Shown: positions 1-9,875, numbered from the stretch's first letter. The stretch: 64,000 nt of DNA from JAGQOZ01 sp041399205 (GCA_041399205.1 JAWKTK010000012.1:186001-250000); one strand, 5' to 3'. Numbers and translations are program-made. The notes: generated from the letters alone by a model not told the origin.

Positions 1-2
1 GC

Positions 3-527
3 TGTGGCTGGGAATCTGGCCTGGCAAATTACCTGACCGACGAGGTCTTTCCGACAGTGCAGTTCTACCAAGATCGTTGCGGCCACCGTAGCCTGTTTTG
101 GTTTTACGGCCCGGTCAGTGACGTGGAGCAGATCATACCACTGTTTCAAGAGATGCTGCTGACCATTGCCGCCACAGCCAAACTGAAATTCGGCGGATAT
201 GCTCGTGGGAGTGGGGCGTCCTACGCGGAAGGATATGTCAACGGGTTGCCAAGACGATCGCAATCTGCCGACGATGCCTGTGCGTCTGACGCGATCAACG
301 TGTCCGCGCAGGACGGAGCGTTAGTGGATTCGCGAGCCTTAGCAGTGACTTCGGCCGCCCGAGATTGGCTCGGCATAGAATGCGATATCCGCTTGCAAAA
401 TGTAAGATCGACAGGACGCTACCGGTTCGACAATGCTGCTCATCAGCAAGGACAACGTGACGGTGCCAAGCACGAATACACCGGTCCGCATTCTCAAAAG
501 CGAATCGGTTTTCAATCGGATAAGTAA
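3..527 (+). CDS. DUF2786-type protein, C-terminal part (runs off left edge)
   Basis: The reading frame is open from the first bases of the window, so only the C-terminal ~174 residues are visible. A GTG at 57 could be a start, but the frame continues upstream with protein-like sequence (NYLTDEVFPTV), so the gene is probably cut by the window edge. The stretches 'FYGPVSDVEQ', 'YARGSGASYAEGYVNGL' and a closing 'H..GQRDG' resemble the C-terminal region of DUF2786 proteins as I remember them (the part called DUF7168). The function of that family is unknown. Family assignment is by pattern memory only. Confidence 0.6.
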   Translation, partial: CGWESGLANYLTDEVFPTVQFYQDRCGHRSLFWFYGPVSDVEQIIPLFQEMLLTIAATAKLKFGGYARGSGASYAEGYVNGLPRRSQSADDACASDAINVSAQDGALVDSRALAVTSAARDWLGIECDIRLQNVRSTGRYRFDNAAHQQGQRDGAKHEYTGPHSQKRIGFQSDK

Positions 528-640
528 ATCCAAATCAAATTCGATCCAGATCAAAACGTTTCTCGCAGCCGCATCGGCCCACAAGCGAATGACATTCGTC
601 GATCAGCGGTGAGCGTCACCTAATTTCCGCGGTTGCTGAT

Positions 641-3007
641 TTACGGGACCGGCTGTTTTGCTTGTACGGGCTGGCCCGCTTCCATGGCCTTGAACTGAAC
701 ATGAACCGTCGGCGGTGGATCTCCGGTAAAATCACAGGTAAAAGTGACATCGTGCGGCCCGTTGGGAATCTTTGGCGGCGATTTCGGCAGCGAAACTTTT
801 TTGACCTGCCGTCCTTTGGTGTCATAAATGCGCAACGTGTCCGAACCATCACACAGCAGTGTTTGCCCGGCCTCGATAGTCGTCGGCACGGCACACGAAA
901 TATAGTTATCAAATTCGAACGCGAGTTCCTGGACAGCTCCGGAATCACCTTTTACCTTGAGCGAAAACTGCAATTCCTGTGCGGATCCGGGCTGCGTGTA
1001 CTCCCATTCGGCATACGTTGGTTCGCCCGGTTGCCGCTGATAAAACGCGTATTCGTACGTTGGCGAAACACGATAGGGATGCAGCACAAGAGAATGGTCC
1101 TCGGACAAGGCGAGATGAAATTCGCGACTGGTGTCACGCATGGCTGCTTGTTGCGATTCCGTAAAGGCATTATCCATTCGCAATGCTTCCCAGGTTCGAA
1201 TGGTATCCAGCAGCAACGGCGTGTGCGGATTTGCCGCCAGTGCTTCTCGTGAAGTCGACAACGCGAAACCCGAATTGTACCCTGCGGACCTGGCCAACAA
1301 CCATTCGACGTCGGCCAATGTAGTGTCGGCGGTCAGCTGAAACCAGCCCAACATTTTGGGCATGAAATTCCGTTCCAGCATGGCTTGGTTGTTGATGCGA
1401 TAATCGGCCATGCTGCTGCGAAAGCCACCATACCACGGTTCACCCCAATTACAGCAAGTATTGATGTGCCAGTAAAACGGTTGTGAATTGCTGGTGCCAT
1501 TGTGAACAAAGTGTTGCACGTTGTCATAGAAAACGTTGGCAAACGTTTCGATGCCAAAATCACCTTGTCCGCTGGCGTGACAACCTTCATGGCCATCAAA
1601 ATCAAGATGATTGATGCCTGTTCGATTGAATAGTTCGGCCAACCGTTGAGCAATTTCTTGTTGCATTTCGTGGTTCGCCAGAAAAACCTTGTAAGGATGG
1701 TCCATCAACTTGGCTACGGTGGTTCCGGTTTCATGCGATGCCGCCTGCGTGCCGAACGCACCTCGGCGACAATCCAAAAGTTGCCACGGTTCGCTTTCAC
1801 TGACGCGACCATAGCGAATCAATTCGTCTCCAATCATGACTGTTTTCAGCCAATTCGAGCGAGTGTTATTGAAATACTCGGGCGAAGCAACTTCGATGGT
1901 GGTGGAATCCGGAGCGACTTGGCCCACTAAGACGCTGGAACCAGTTTGCGCCAGTCGCTTGTCCGGAACCGGAGTCACAAACGGGTCATTGGTATTGATG
2001 AAATTGGTAAGCGTATGCACTCCCAGTAGCAAACCAGCCTGTTTGGCCTTTTCCGCGCACGTTTTCAATCCGGCTTCTCCGTTGGGAAAAAAGCGATCGC
2101 TCGGTTCGTAGTGGCCCCAGCTTTGAAAAGGCGCTGGGTGATACAGCGAAAGAAAGTTGGCTCGTTTAGCGTAAGCAATCATTTCGTCCACCGTCTCTTC
2201 GCTGAAGGCGGCGATCAAGTAAGACCGCCCCAATTCTTTGTTCTCTCGCGACCACATGCCCTGATACATCGGATGCGGAAGACGTTCGGCAATTTCAATT
2301 GCACCCACTCGATCCAGCGCCGAATCAGCGGACGAACCAAAGACGGCAATCTTGGAACCGACGACCGTCTCGCCAGGAATCGGCAAAACAGGCATGCGAG
2401 GAAATTGGCCGCCCCACACATCGACGTGCCTCGGACGAGATCGGTCCATCGAATACGCCTGTAAGGAACTCCCCCAGTCGGTCGACATCGCCGCGCGACC
2501 TCGAGAAACATCGCGACCTTCCGGATGATCCGCCGGCCCGCCCAGTGTTTTGACATTCAATCCCAGCATGCCAATGGCGAACCGTTCGTTTCGCACCACG
2601 CCAATCACTTCTCCCACGTGATCATGGATCTTGGTCGCCACGCCCCATTGCACTCGTTCAATCGCTTCCAGCGGTTCGGCGCGAACGATTTCAAAGGTCA
2701 AGTGCGATGTCTTATTGCTTGCGGCCACATCGATTTCTGCGCCGGCATATCGCAGTGTCAAACGCTGCTGATCTGGGTGCCAAGTGGCGGACTGCGGAGA
2801 TTGAAGTTCTCCGTTGATGTAGGCCATCAACAGCGGCGTTTCATGACCGACGGCGACGTAATTGGTTTGATTCGAACGATCTGTCATGCTGGCGACGCGT
2901 CCCGCTTTGTCCAGTTCCAGTGTTAGCGAATCAGTTTCAAATTGCACTTGGGCCAGGCCGATTCGAGCTCCAAGCATGATCGCTACGCAAAACCAAATTC
3001 TTGCCAT
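641..3007 (-). CDS. secreted glycoside-hydrolase-like protein, 788 aa
   Basis: The start is set by a good Shine-Dalgarno (TGAGGA, 6 nt before the ATG at 3007). From there the protein begins MARIWFCVAIMLGARIGLAQ, a signal peptide with cleavage near LAQ, so it is exported. After an N-terminal beta-rich region the middle part (about residues 260-600) looks like a TIM-barrel hydrolase: 'FLSLYHPAPFQSWGHYEP', 'LLGVHTLTNF' and 'INHLDFDGHEGCH' have the strand-end acidic residues typical of such barrels. A beta-sandwich-like C-terminus follows. The substrate is not evident. The gene probably acts on a polysaccharide, given the GH88-like and CBM9-like neighbours, but I cannot place it in a numbered GH family. 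Confidence 0.8.
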   Translation of the reverse strand: MARIWFCVAIMLGARIGLAQVQFETDSLTLELDKAGRVASMTDRSNQTNYVAVGHETPLLMAYINGELQSPQSATWHPDQQRLTLRYAGAEIDVAASNKTSHLTFEIVRAEPLEAIERVQWGVATKIHDHVGEVIGVVRNERFAIGMLGLNVKTLGGPADHPEGRDVSRGRAAMSTDWGSSLQAYSMDRSRPRHVDVWGGQFPRMPVLPIPGETVVGSKIAVFGSSADSALDRVGAIEIAERLPHPMYQGMWSRENKELGRSYLIAAFSEETVDEMIAYAKRANFLSLYHPAPFQSWGHYEPSDRFFPNGEAGLKTCAEKAKQAGLLLGVHTLTNFINTNDPFVTPVPDKRLAQTGSSVLVGQVAPDSTTIEVASPEYFNNTRSNWLKTVMIGDELIRYGRVSESEPWQLLDCRRGAFGTQAASHETGTTVAKLMDHPYKVFLANHEMQQEIAQRLAELFNRTGINHLDFDGHEGCHASGQGDFGIETFANVFYDNVQHFVHNGTSNSQPFYWHINTCCNWGEPWYGGFRSSMADYRINNQAMLERNFMPKMLGWFQLTADTTLADVEWLLARSAGYNSGFALSTSREALAANPHTPLLLDTIRTWEALRMDNAFTESQQAAMRDTSREFHLALSEDHSLVLHPYRVSPTYEYAFYQRQPGEPTYAEWEYTQPGSAQELQFSLKVKGDSGAVQELAFEFDNYISCAVPTTIEAGQTLLCDGSDTLRIYDTKGRQVKKVSLPKSPPKIPNGPHDVTFTCDFTGDPPPTVHVQFKAMEAGQPVQAKQPVP

Positions 3008-3277
3008 TGGATTCCTCAACATGATTGCCACCGCTCACCACTTCACTTTCACTGCAGCATTCGCGAGCCATTTCAAATATTGCATCCAAGTTTACCGCCA
3101 AAGGCGATTCGATCAATCCGAGCGAACGTGTGCCAGCTTCCGCTTCCCGCGCGGTTCGCGCAGGATGCCGTGAATCGCTATGACGTCTTGTCAAATAGCG
3201 TGCGATGATAGGAACGGGCCAGGCCGGATGAATCGCAGCGTTTTTTCTCGCCGCTATGCCGCCATGTCGCTATGTGG

Positions 3278-4582
3278 CTATGCCGTTGTGCGACGCTGGT
3301 GGTTCATCGGCGTTCGTCGCCAGACTGCTCGCAACAGCAAAGCGGTCCACAGCAAGAGACTGAGCCGAGGTTCGGGGACGGTATGTGCGGCGACGGGACG
3401 AGGCCCCAATTCGAAGCCGCCATCTTGAAAGGCCACCACAAAGTCATTGGTGTCAAATTCCGCATCGCCGCTCCAATCTCCCTGCGCCCAGCCGGAATTT
3501 TCGCCGACGCCGTCTTCGTATTGGCCAGCCACAAAGACTTCCACTAAGTCAGACGAACTGAATTCGCCATCCAGATTGGCATCGCCGACCCAAGTGTTCA
3601 TCAGGTCTTGAATCCAATAGATTCGATCAGCATCGTTCACCAAGCCATCTGAATTCAGATCGAATTCCGGCGAAGGGTTTTCGTTTCGCACCGCCGCCGA
3701 AAGCAAGTCGATGTCGCTGGCGTTGCAGATCGAATCTTGGTTGACGTCACAATCCAAAACCGGCGAAAGTCCATCCACAAATTCAAGAATGCCGTGCGGT
3801 CGGGCAGCGGCAAACGTCGACGACGGATTAGAGCCCAGGCCGTGACGGACGTTCCGGCGGATTCTGGCGACATTGAAAAACCATTCGTCACCGACACCGG
3901 GAGCATCCGGATGGTAAAGGCCCGTGTCGTCAATGGCTGGAATAAAAAAATCAGGCGACGTTGCGTCGAAATTGTCCCAGGGCAAAAACAGTTCGACAAG
4001 GCCTTCCGAATCGTCTACCAGATTGGTTTGTGCCGCTTCCATATTCGCGAAATTAGACCACGGCCCACCTTGGTTACCAAACAACGCATTCACGTGTGCA
4101 TCCGTGGACACGGCCATGGTTCGTGCCTGAAAGGAAATCACGCTTGAACCTTCGGGCATATTCATTGACAGCCGATAGCCGTCTACACCTGTGTCGGTGG
4201 GTTCACTGCCAAAATTGGATTCGTGGTCGGTGTTGGGATCCAGGTATAGATTCAAACTTTCGTAGCTACTGACAAACTGGTCTCGTCCTTGATCCAGCCA
4301 ACCGCCATAATTCGTTTGATACAAGAAATACAACCCATCGTCGCTCCACAAGGCAGTGAAACGACTATTCGAATCATCCAATTCGTCACTGCTGCCAAGC
4401 ACGGACCACGCATCGGCAAATTCGGACGCGTTGGCCCATTCACTGGACGACGACACCATGCCGTCAATCACTGGAGGCGCACTGGTGTAGTTCACCAGAA
4501 ACCGAGGAGGCTCCTGAGCGGAGACGGACGAACCGACAACCAAGATCAATAGCAGTAGGCTGGAACGAACCAGGCAATTCAT
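3278..4582 (-). CDS. exported CBM9-like protein with dockerin repeats and PEP-CTERM anchor
   Basis: The frame is open to 4636, but the ATG at 4582 has an AAAGGA ribosome site and starts a clean signal peptide (MNCLVRSSLLLLILVVGSSV). Residues ~25-230 resemble a family 9 carbohydrate-binding/DOMON-like sandwich ('PPVIDGMVSSSSEWANA', 'ALWSDDGLYFLYQTN'). Then come paired EF-hand/dockerin-like segments (DVNQDSICNASDID, DLNSDGLVNDADR, GDANLDGEFSSSDL, GDAEFDTNDF) and a C-terminal VPEP motif, hydrophobic stretch and arginines, which is a PEP-CTERM sorting signal. It is therefore probably surface-anchored through exosortase. The last dockerin cassette is shared with the proteins at 18 kb and 42 kb. 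Confidence 0.85.
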   Translation of the reverse strand: MNCLVRSSLLLLILVVGSSVSAQEPPRFLVNYTSAPPVIDGMVSSSSEWANASEFADAWSVLGSSDELDDSNSRFTALWSDDGLYFLYQTNYGGWLDQGRDQFVSSYESLNLYLDPNTDHESNFGSEPTDTGVDGYRLSMNMPEGSSVISFQARTMAVSTDAHVNALFGNQGGPWSNFANMEAAQTNLVDDSEGLVELFLPWDNFDATSPDFFIPAIDDTGLYHPDAPGVGDEWFFNVARIRRNVRHGLGSNPSSTFAAARPHGILEFVDGLSPVLDCDVNQDSICNASDIDLLSAAVRNENPSPEFDLNSDGLVNDADRIYWIQDLMNTWVGDANLDGEFSSSDLVEVFVAGQYEDGVGENSGWAQGDWSGDAEFDTNDFVVAFQDGGFELGPRPVAAHTVPEPRLSLLLWTALLLRAVWRRTPMNHQRRTTA

Positions 4583-4695
4583 TTCGAATCCTTTACCTTT
4601 CGCAATCGAAAAATTCGACATCCTATAGCGTAGCAATTTTGCCGGACCTGTATACCAATTCGCCTGATGACAAGAATTTAGAACATGGCCATTTT

Positions 4696-5199
4696 ATGAC
4701 GCATCCGGCGGAATTAGACGAAAAACAGCTCAGAAGTCAAACCGAAGTCCGCTTTCAGCGTCGATCCGGACCAGGCGGGCAGCACCGCAATAAAGTGGAA
4801 ACTGCCGTCATCTTGTTGCATTGTCCCACGCAGATTTCGGCCGAAGCGAATGAACGTCGCAGCCAAAAAGAGAATTTGGACGTAGCGACGTTTCGTTTAC
4901 GAATCGAATTGGCCATTCAGATCCGTACGTCTCGATCTGCCACCAACGCGCCTTCGACCCTGTGGAAAAGCCGGCTATCTGGTTCGCGAATTCGCGTCAG
5001 TCCGGAACACGCTGATTTCCCATCACTTTTGGCAGAAGCGTTGGATTGGTTGGCCCAATTGGATTGGGATGCGCAAAAAGCCGCAGAACAACTCGGCTGT
5101 TCCGTTTCCCAATTTGTGAAGCTCTTAAAGTTAGCTCCCAAAGCACTGCAACAATTGAATCAGCACCGGCAACAGCTGGGTAAACCACCGCTGCGATAG
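4696..5199 (+). CDS. peptide chain release factor-like protein (GGQ domain)
   Basis: About 167 residues. The segment 'RRSGPGGQHRNKVETAV' is the GGQ motif of class I release factors that triggers peptidyl-tRNA hydrolysis. There is no codon-recognition domain, so this is a short ArfB-like or orphan RF-like protein, possibly a ribosome-rescue hydrolase. The C-terminus (residues ~105-167) is a helical extension rich in Leu, Gln and Lys instead of the basic ArfB tail. The ATG at 4696 is preferred over an upstream TTG at 4639 because the extra residues do not look like the domain. No strong Shine-Dalgarno is visible. Confidence 0.8.
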   Translation: MTHPAELDEKQLRSQTEVRFQRRSGPGGQHRNKVETAVILLHCPTQISAEANERRSQKENLDVATFRLRIELAIQIRTSRSATNAPSTLWKSRLSGSRIRVSPEHADFPSLLAEALDWLAQLDWDAQKAAEQLGCSVSQFVKLLKLAPKALQQLNQHRQQLGKPPLR

Positions 5200-5296
5200 C
5201 CAGCTGGCTGGCGTCGCCGCACTGTTCAGAATTGGCGAACCGAGTAGGATACGGCTGTACGAAATTCGGTGGCCACTTTTTTGAAACAGGAATCAG

Positions 5297-6679
5297 ATGC
5301 TTGCCGTTGACAATCAGCTGACCGTCCACGACCTTGTACCTGGGCTTGCCACGCTATGGCAACGATCCGGACAAAAGATCTTGTCCATTGCCGCGACACC
5401 CGAACTCGCACAGGCAACACCCGTGTTTACCGTGCAAGGCAAGTATCAACCTCAGGGCTGGACCGAATGGACTCAAGGCTTTCAATTCGGAGCGGCGCTT
5501 CTTCAGTATGACGCCACTGGTGATTCCCAGTTTCTGGACTTGGGCTTGAAGAACACGATGCAAAAAATGGCGTCTCATGTGACGCATTTTGGTGTGCACG
5601 ATCATGGCTTCAATAATGTCAGCACCTACGGAAACTTACGGCGTCTGATGCTGGAACACAGAATGGATGATGCGCTGCTACCGGCGTGTACCATTGCGTT
5701 GCAAGCCAGCGCCGCAGTGCAAGCCAACCGTTGGTCAGTCACATCCGGCGGCAGCGGCTACATCTATTCGTTTAATGGGCCGCATTCCCTGTTTTGTGAT
5801 ACCATTCGATCCCTTCGCTCGCTGGCGGTCGGACATCAATTAGGGCATGCCATTTGGTCCGAAAATGACGAGCAGATTTCGCTGTTAGATCGACTGCTGC
5901 ATCACGCTCATACGACGGCCGAATACAACGTCTATTATGGCACAGGACGAGACCATTTTGACGAGCGTGGTCGCGTGGCGCACGAAAGTATTTTCAATAC
6001 GAACGACGGAAATTATCGCTGCCCCAGCACGCAGCAAGGTTATTCGCCGTTTAGTACTTGGACACGAGGCCTAGCGTGGATCATGGCCGGTTACCCCGAA
6101 CAGTTAGAGTACTTGGCAACTCGGCCCGATAACGAATTCGACACATGGGGTGGCCGCAATGCAGTGGTGTCCTGGATGCTGGAAGCCGCCACGGCGGCGT
6201 GTGACTTTTTCATTCAGAATACGCATCGCTGCGGGATTCCCTTCTGGGACACCGGCGCGCCTGGCATTCAACGGCTAGACGCGCCGTTAGAGCAAGATGC
6301 AGATCCCTTTAATGATGCCGAACCCGTGGATTCGTCGGCAGCGGCAATTGGAGTACAGGGACTGCTAAGACTGGGACACTATTTGCAAGAAAATGGTCAG
6401 GCCGAACAGGGTCGGCACTACTGGCAGGCTGGCTTGACCACGATGCGAACGCTGCTTTCGGATCAATATTTGAATCCCGATTCTCATCACCAAGGCTTGT
6501 TATTGCATTCGATTTACCATCGACCTCGCAATTGGGATTACACGCCGCCCGGCCGCGCCATTCCCTGCGGTGAATCGTGCATGTGGGGCGACTACCATCT
6601 ACTGGAAGCAGCCCTGTATTTGCAGCGCATCGCCCAACAACAACCGTATTACACGTTTTTCGGACCTTCGCAATCGTAA
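5297..6679 (+). CDS. glycoside hydrolase family 88-like (unsaturated glycuronyl hydrolase type)
   Basis: A 460-residue cytoplasmic (alpha/alpha)6-barrel protein without a signal peptide. The start is supported by AGGA 6 nt upstream. Two acidic sites match the GH88 pattern: the Asp in 'VHDHGFNNVS' (like HDxGF) and the Asp in 'LFCDTIRSL' (like the second catalytic Asp). 'STWTRGLAW' fits the family's RGxAW motif, and 'PFWDTGAPG' lies in the substrate cleft region. GH88 enzymes release unsaturated uronic acids from lyase products by hydration of the double bond. The substrate here is unknown. The neighbouring secreted GH-like and CBM9 genes suggest polysaccharide use. Confidence 0.85.
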   Translation: MLAVDNQLTVHDLVPGLATLWQRSGQKILSIAATPELAQATPVFTVQGKYQPQGWTEWTQGFQFGAALLQYDATGDSQFLDLGLKNTMQKMASHVTHFGVHDHGFNNVSTYGNLRRLMLEHRMDDALLPACTIALQASAAVQANRWSVTSGGSGYIYSFNGPHSLFCDTIRSLRSLAVGHQLGHAIWSENDEQISLLDRLLHHAHTTAEYNVYYGTGRDHFDERGRVAHESIFNTNDGNYRCPSTQQGYSPFSTWTRGLAWIMAGYPEQLEYLATRPDNEFDTWGGRNAVVSWMLEAATAACDFFIQNTHRCGIPFWDTGAPGIQRLDAPLEQDADPFNDAEPVDSSAAAIGVQGLLRLGHYLQENGQAEQGRHYWQAGLTTMRTLLSDQYLNPDSHHQGLLLHSIYHRPRNWDYTPPGRAIPCGESCMWGDYHLLEAALYLQRIAQQQPYYTFFGPSQS

Positions 6680-6860
6680 CCACGAATACCAGTGCGTGTC
6701 GCGCCCAACCATCCGGAGAACTCGTCACCTTGTCTACCACGAATCATCAAGGCCGCATGATCGATATGGACTGCGAGTTTTTCGAGTTCTACGCCGTTCC
6801 GGCAGCGACCTCAAAAACGAAGTAGCCTTAACAGCGCAGCGTCCTCAAGAGCAAAGCGAC

Positions 6861-7304
6861 CTAATACTTCGGACGCTCTTGCTTCAGGAAGTCGGTTACG
6901 GTTTGTGGACCGGGATCGGGTTCGGGTTGAGCTAGTTCGGCCAGTTTCTTAAACGGTGAAACGACCGCTCGCTGTGCCGTTCGCACCTCTTGCTTGATCT
7001 TTCCGAACGAGCTTTGCACTTCGTTGGACGACCGACTAATGTTCGCTCGCGTTTCCGGGAACATCCAATCCGGCATGATGTCTTTTGTCTTGGCCAGCAT
7101 AGCCTTGGTGCCGGTGTTTACCTTTTTCAGGCCGTTGGAAGCCGCTTTGAATGGGTTGGGGAATTCCGATTCTTCTTGAACTGGCGGAATGTCGTTCTTC
7201 TTGCCAGGTAGCAGATTCTTGAATGACCAACCTTGGGCACTTGCCAGCGAATGGCTTGCCAGACAAGTCATAATAGCAATCAGGATGACGCGTCGTGCGC
7301 TCAC
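6861..7304 (-). CDS. small exported protein of unknown function
   Basis: The frame stays open to 7544, but a GTG at 7304 preceded by GAAGGAG at 8 nt gives a proper signal peptide (VSARRVILIAIMTCLASHSLASAQG). I take that as the true start, giving 147 aa. The mature part is polar with many Pro, Lys and Glu and no domain I recognise ('NLLPGKKNDIPPVQEESEFPNP', 'FLKQERPKY' at the end). It is divergent from proC. It is probably a lineage-specific periplasmic protein. Confidence 0.7.
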   Translation of the reverse strand: MSARRVILIAIMTCLASHSLASAQGWSFKNLLPGKKNDIPPVQEESEFPNPFKAASNGLKKVNTGTKAMLAKTKDIMPDWMFPETRANISRSSNEVQSSFGKIKQEVRTAQRAVVSPFKKLAELAQPEPDPGPQTVTDFLKQERPKY

Positions 7305-7570
7305 GGTATTCGCTCCTTCGTCTGGGAACTGTTTTGGTGCGTCGTTGACAACGCTTGGGTGAGGATTCGGAAAGCGCGGAGTCTGACAGAACTCGAAAAT
7401 ATTGTCCAGAGAAAAAAACTGTTTTTTGTAATGCAGCGATCCTTGTCCGCCGACGTTGTCCAGGACGCTGGCTTGTCGTACGCTAAAATGGCCAACGGCG
7501 GCAGTAGATTCTCCGGACGCAAGCATGGCGACCATTCCAGACAAAAGGCCTTGATAGAGGACAACCTTGC

Positions 7571-8371
7571 ATGACGAAAATTGCGTTTATTGGCGGTGGC
7601 CAGATGGCCAAGGCACTGGCTGGTGGCTTTGCTAGCGCCGGCTTGATTCGGCCATGTGATATTGTTGCGGCCGACCCGTCGGAATGTTCTCGGCAAAGTT
7701 TTTCCGAATCGTTACCGGATGCCTTAGTTGTGGACGACAATGCGAAGGCAGTCCAACATGCGGATTCGGTCTTCCTGGCAGTCAAGCCTCAGTATGTGGA
7801 AGCGGCGTTGGATTCCATTCGAAACGAACTCGGTTCGCGACTCTTAATCTCTATCGTCGCCGGAGTGCCGTTGGCGCGTTTGGCCAAAGGAGCAGCCACA
7901 CATCGAATTATCCGAGTCATGCCGAACACGCCTGCGTTGGTAGGTCGTGGTGCATCGGCGTATGCGATCGGTTGCAAAGCGTTGCCCGAAGATGGCCCTT
8001 TTGTTCAGCAGTTGTTATCCGCCGTTGGCTATGCGTGCCAAGTTCCAGAAGGATTGCTGGACGCCGTGACGGGCTTGTCCGGTTCTGGACCCGCGTTTGT
8101 GTATCAGTTTATTGAAGCACTCAGCGATGGCGGTGTGTTGTCCGGATTACCTCGTGATACAGCAACCAAACTGGCAGCACAAACGGTTTTGGGTGCCGCC
8201 CAGATGGTGTTGGAAACGAACGAACATCCTGGTGTCTTGAAGGACAAGGTTGCCAGTCCGGGCGGCACTACCATCGCCGGATTGCATGCATTGGAAACGG
8301 GCGGATTGCGAGCGACCGTGATGACAGCCGTTCAAGCCGCCACCAATCGTTCGAAGGAGTTGGGACAATAA
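7571..8371 (+). CDS. proC: pyrroline-5-carboxylate reductase
   Basis: Catalyses the last step of proline synthesis, reduction of 1-pyrroline-5-carboxylate with NAD(P)H, in the cytoplasm. The 266 residues match the family length. The N-terminal Rossmann motif is 'IAFIGGGQMAKAL'. 'VMPNTPALVGRG', 'SGSGPAFVYQFIEAL' and 'KDKVASPGGTT' are the ProC substrate and dimer motifs. The stop is followed two bases later by the ATG of a small conserved gene, so the two are co-transcribed. Confidence 0.97.
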   Translation: MTKIAFIGGGQMAKALAGGFASAGLIRPCDIVAADPSECSRQSFSESLPDALVVDDNAKAVQHADSVFLAVKPQYVEAALDSIRNELGSRLLISIVAGVPLARLAKGAATHRIIRVMPNTPALVGRGASAYAIGCKALPEDGPFVQQLLSAVGYACQVPEGLLDAVTGLSGSGPAFVYQFIEALSDGGVLSGLPRDTATKLAAQTVLGAAQMVLETNEHPGVLKDKVASPGGTTIAGLHALETGGLRATVMTAVQAATNRSKELGQ

Positions 8372-8373
8372 CC

Positions 8374-8607
8374 ATGTCTTCTATCATGTGCGAAATTGAT
8401 GACAAACTGGTGCCGCTGTATCGCATTATCTGGATTTCGGCCGTGCCCCATTTCTGCGGCAGTGATGATTGTCTGTACGAAGGCCGCTACGAGGTGCGTC
8501 TGGAACAAGATGAATCGGTTTGGGCCAATCGAGAAGAACGTGACGCTACGGTAGCGCTACTGGAAACATGGCAAGGTGGACTGGGGTTCGATCCCGATGA
8601 AGCTTAG
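8374..8607 (+). CDS. small conserved hypothetical protein (77 aa), coupled to proC
   Basis: Starts two bases after the proC stop, so it is almost certainly translated from the same message. The sequence 'IIWISAVPHFCGSDDCLYEGRYEVRLE' contains two cysteines in a Cys-x4-Cys arrangement and is acidic overall. I do not recognise a domain. The tight coupling suggests a real gene. No functional claim can be made. Confidence 0.7.
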   Translation: MSSIMCEIDDKLVPLYRIIWISAVPHFCGSDDCLYEGRYEVRLEQDESVWANREERDATVALLETWQGGLGFDPDEA

Positions 8608-8667
8608 CCGCGCCATGCCTATACGGTTTTGTCGCACGATCAGTTTTCGCGCTGGCATGCTTGTCTG

Positions 8668-9678
8668 CTACTGGGGATCGGTCAGCCAAAATTCGATCAC
8701 AATGGGTAAGTGATCCGATCCAGTGGGCGGTCCAGTGCTAAACGACGCAATTTCGACACCCGCTGAATAGGCACAATGATCAATTGGAATCTGCGTTAAA
8801 CGCTGGAGAAAACTTTCCTTTTTCCGCCGAATCCCCAAGCCCCAAGATGTCATGATGCCCTTGCCAACTCGCGCGTCCTGCAGTTGTGCTTCTTGCAAGA
8901 AATGCTGAAAAACAGGCGAATAGGGAGTAATATTCCAATCGCCGACCAGCAACAACGGCGTCGCGTCTTGCGTTCGAATCCAGCTGGCCATGCTGTCCAA
9001 TTCAATATTTCGAATCGACGCACTTACTCGCCCCGTGGGCGTCCGAGTGTGCATGCCGGCAACCGTGAAACGTCTGCCGCGCCATTCGAATTCAGCCACG
9101 GGCTGGCTTCTGGAAGCGTGGTGGCCCGACCGAAACTCCGACTTAACAATGGGGATCTTGCTAAGCAGCATCGTTTCATGTCGATTGTCCAGCACTTGGT
9201 AGGGAAATTCGGCAATCCACTCCGCCGACTCTCGTTTGTTCCTGGCCAACATTTCACAACAGAAGACGATATCCGGGTCGACCGTGCGAACCGAGTGAGC
9301 CAGTTGGTCCAGAGATTGATTGTGAAAGAACGAATTAATACTCATCAACTTCAAACGTTCTTGAGATGACGGTGCGGTCGGTGCGAACGGCAAGTACGGT
9401 GCTACACACGCGCCGTTAACCAACACCGCCCCGGCAAACAACGCGATGCAAAGAACATGACGAGCCCATCCGGCTATGAACAGCATTGCGCACGCGCCAG
9501 TTAAGAATTGCAGCCGAAAATGACTTAGCAAGTCAAGCGCCCAGTGCCAACGACCGGCAAATCCCAGCAATGTCGCCAGCAGCAATCCCAGGCCACAAAG
9601 TGTAAAGCTGGTGTTGATCCAGCGACGTAGCGTCGCAATGATCCACGATGGTGAATGGGCGGTTGCTTCAGAATTCAT
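8668..9678 (-). CDS. membrane-anchored endonuclease/exonuclease/phosphatase family protein
   Basis: 336 residues starting at the ATG at 9678 (the frame is open to 9723). Three hydrophobic segments occupy residues ~20-110, followed by an EEP domain: 'DPDIVFCCEML' (metal-binding Glu), 'LLLVGDWNITPYSP' (catalytic D-x-N), 'IPIDHCAY' and 'TGSDHLPIVIEF' (catalytic SDH). This is the YafD-like arrangement, with a membrane anchor followed by a Mg-dependent phosphodiesterase fold. The substrate (nucleic acid, phospholipid or another phosphodiester) is not determined by sequence. Confidence 0.85.
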   Translation of the reverse strand: MNSEATAHSPSWIIATLRRWINTSFTLCGLGLLLATLLGFAGRWHWALDLLSHFRLQFLTGACAMLFIAGWARHVLCIALFAGAVLVNGACVAPYLPFAPTAPSSQERLKLMSINSFFHNQSLDQLAHSVRTVDPDIVFCCEMLARNKRESAEWIAEFPYQVLDNRHETMLLSKIPIVKSEFRSGHHASRSQPVAEFEWRGRRFTVAGMHTRTPTGRVSASIRNIELDSMASWIRTQDATPLLLVGDWNITPYSPVFQHFLQEAQLQDARVGKGIMTSWGLGIRRKKESFLQRLTQIPIDHCAYSAGVEIASFSTGPPTGSDHLPIVIEFWLTDPQ

Positions 9679-9807
9679 CGAACAGATATGACCAGCGAGG
9701 CTAATTCGTGGCGGAAAATACACTTGGTGGATTCGGACGGAACGGCCAGCAAGTTTGTGCGAAGACCACGAATTTTGACGATCGAGTTCCTTGTGTTCGC
9801 GACCACG

Positions 9808-9842
9808 AAAAAGCGTTCCGCCCAGTAAAGGCCAGAACGCTT
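9808..9842 (-). terminator. Rho-independent terminator after the TRASH-domain gene
   Basis: On the minus strand AAGCGTTC and GAACGCTT form an 8-bp stem with the second arm running into a T-tract, 34 bases past the stop of the metal-binding protein gene. Confidence 0.7.
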
Positions 9843-9875
9843 GGCAATCTAGATTTGCGAATCAGATTACAAATG

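Noticed and set aside
6861..7544. Longer 227-residue start for the small exported protein
   Set aside because: The GTG at 7304 has an ideal ribosome site and signal peptide, and the extra N-terminal residues do not resemble one.
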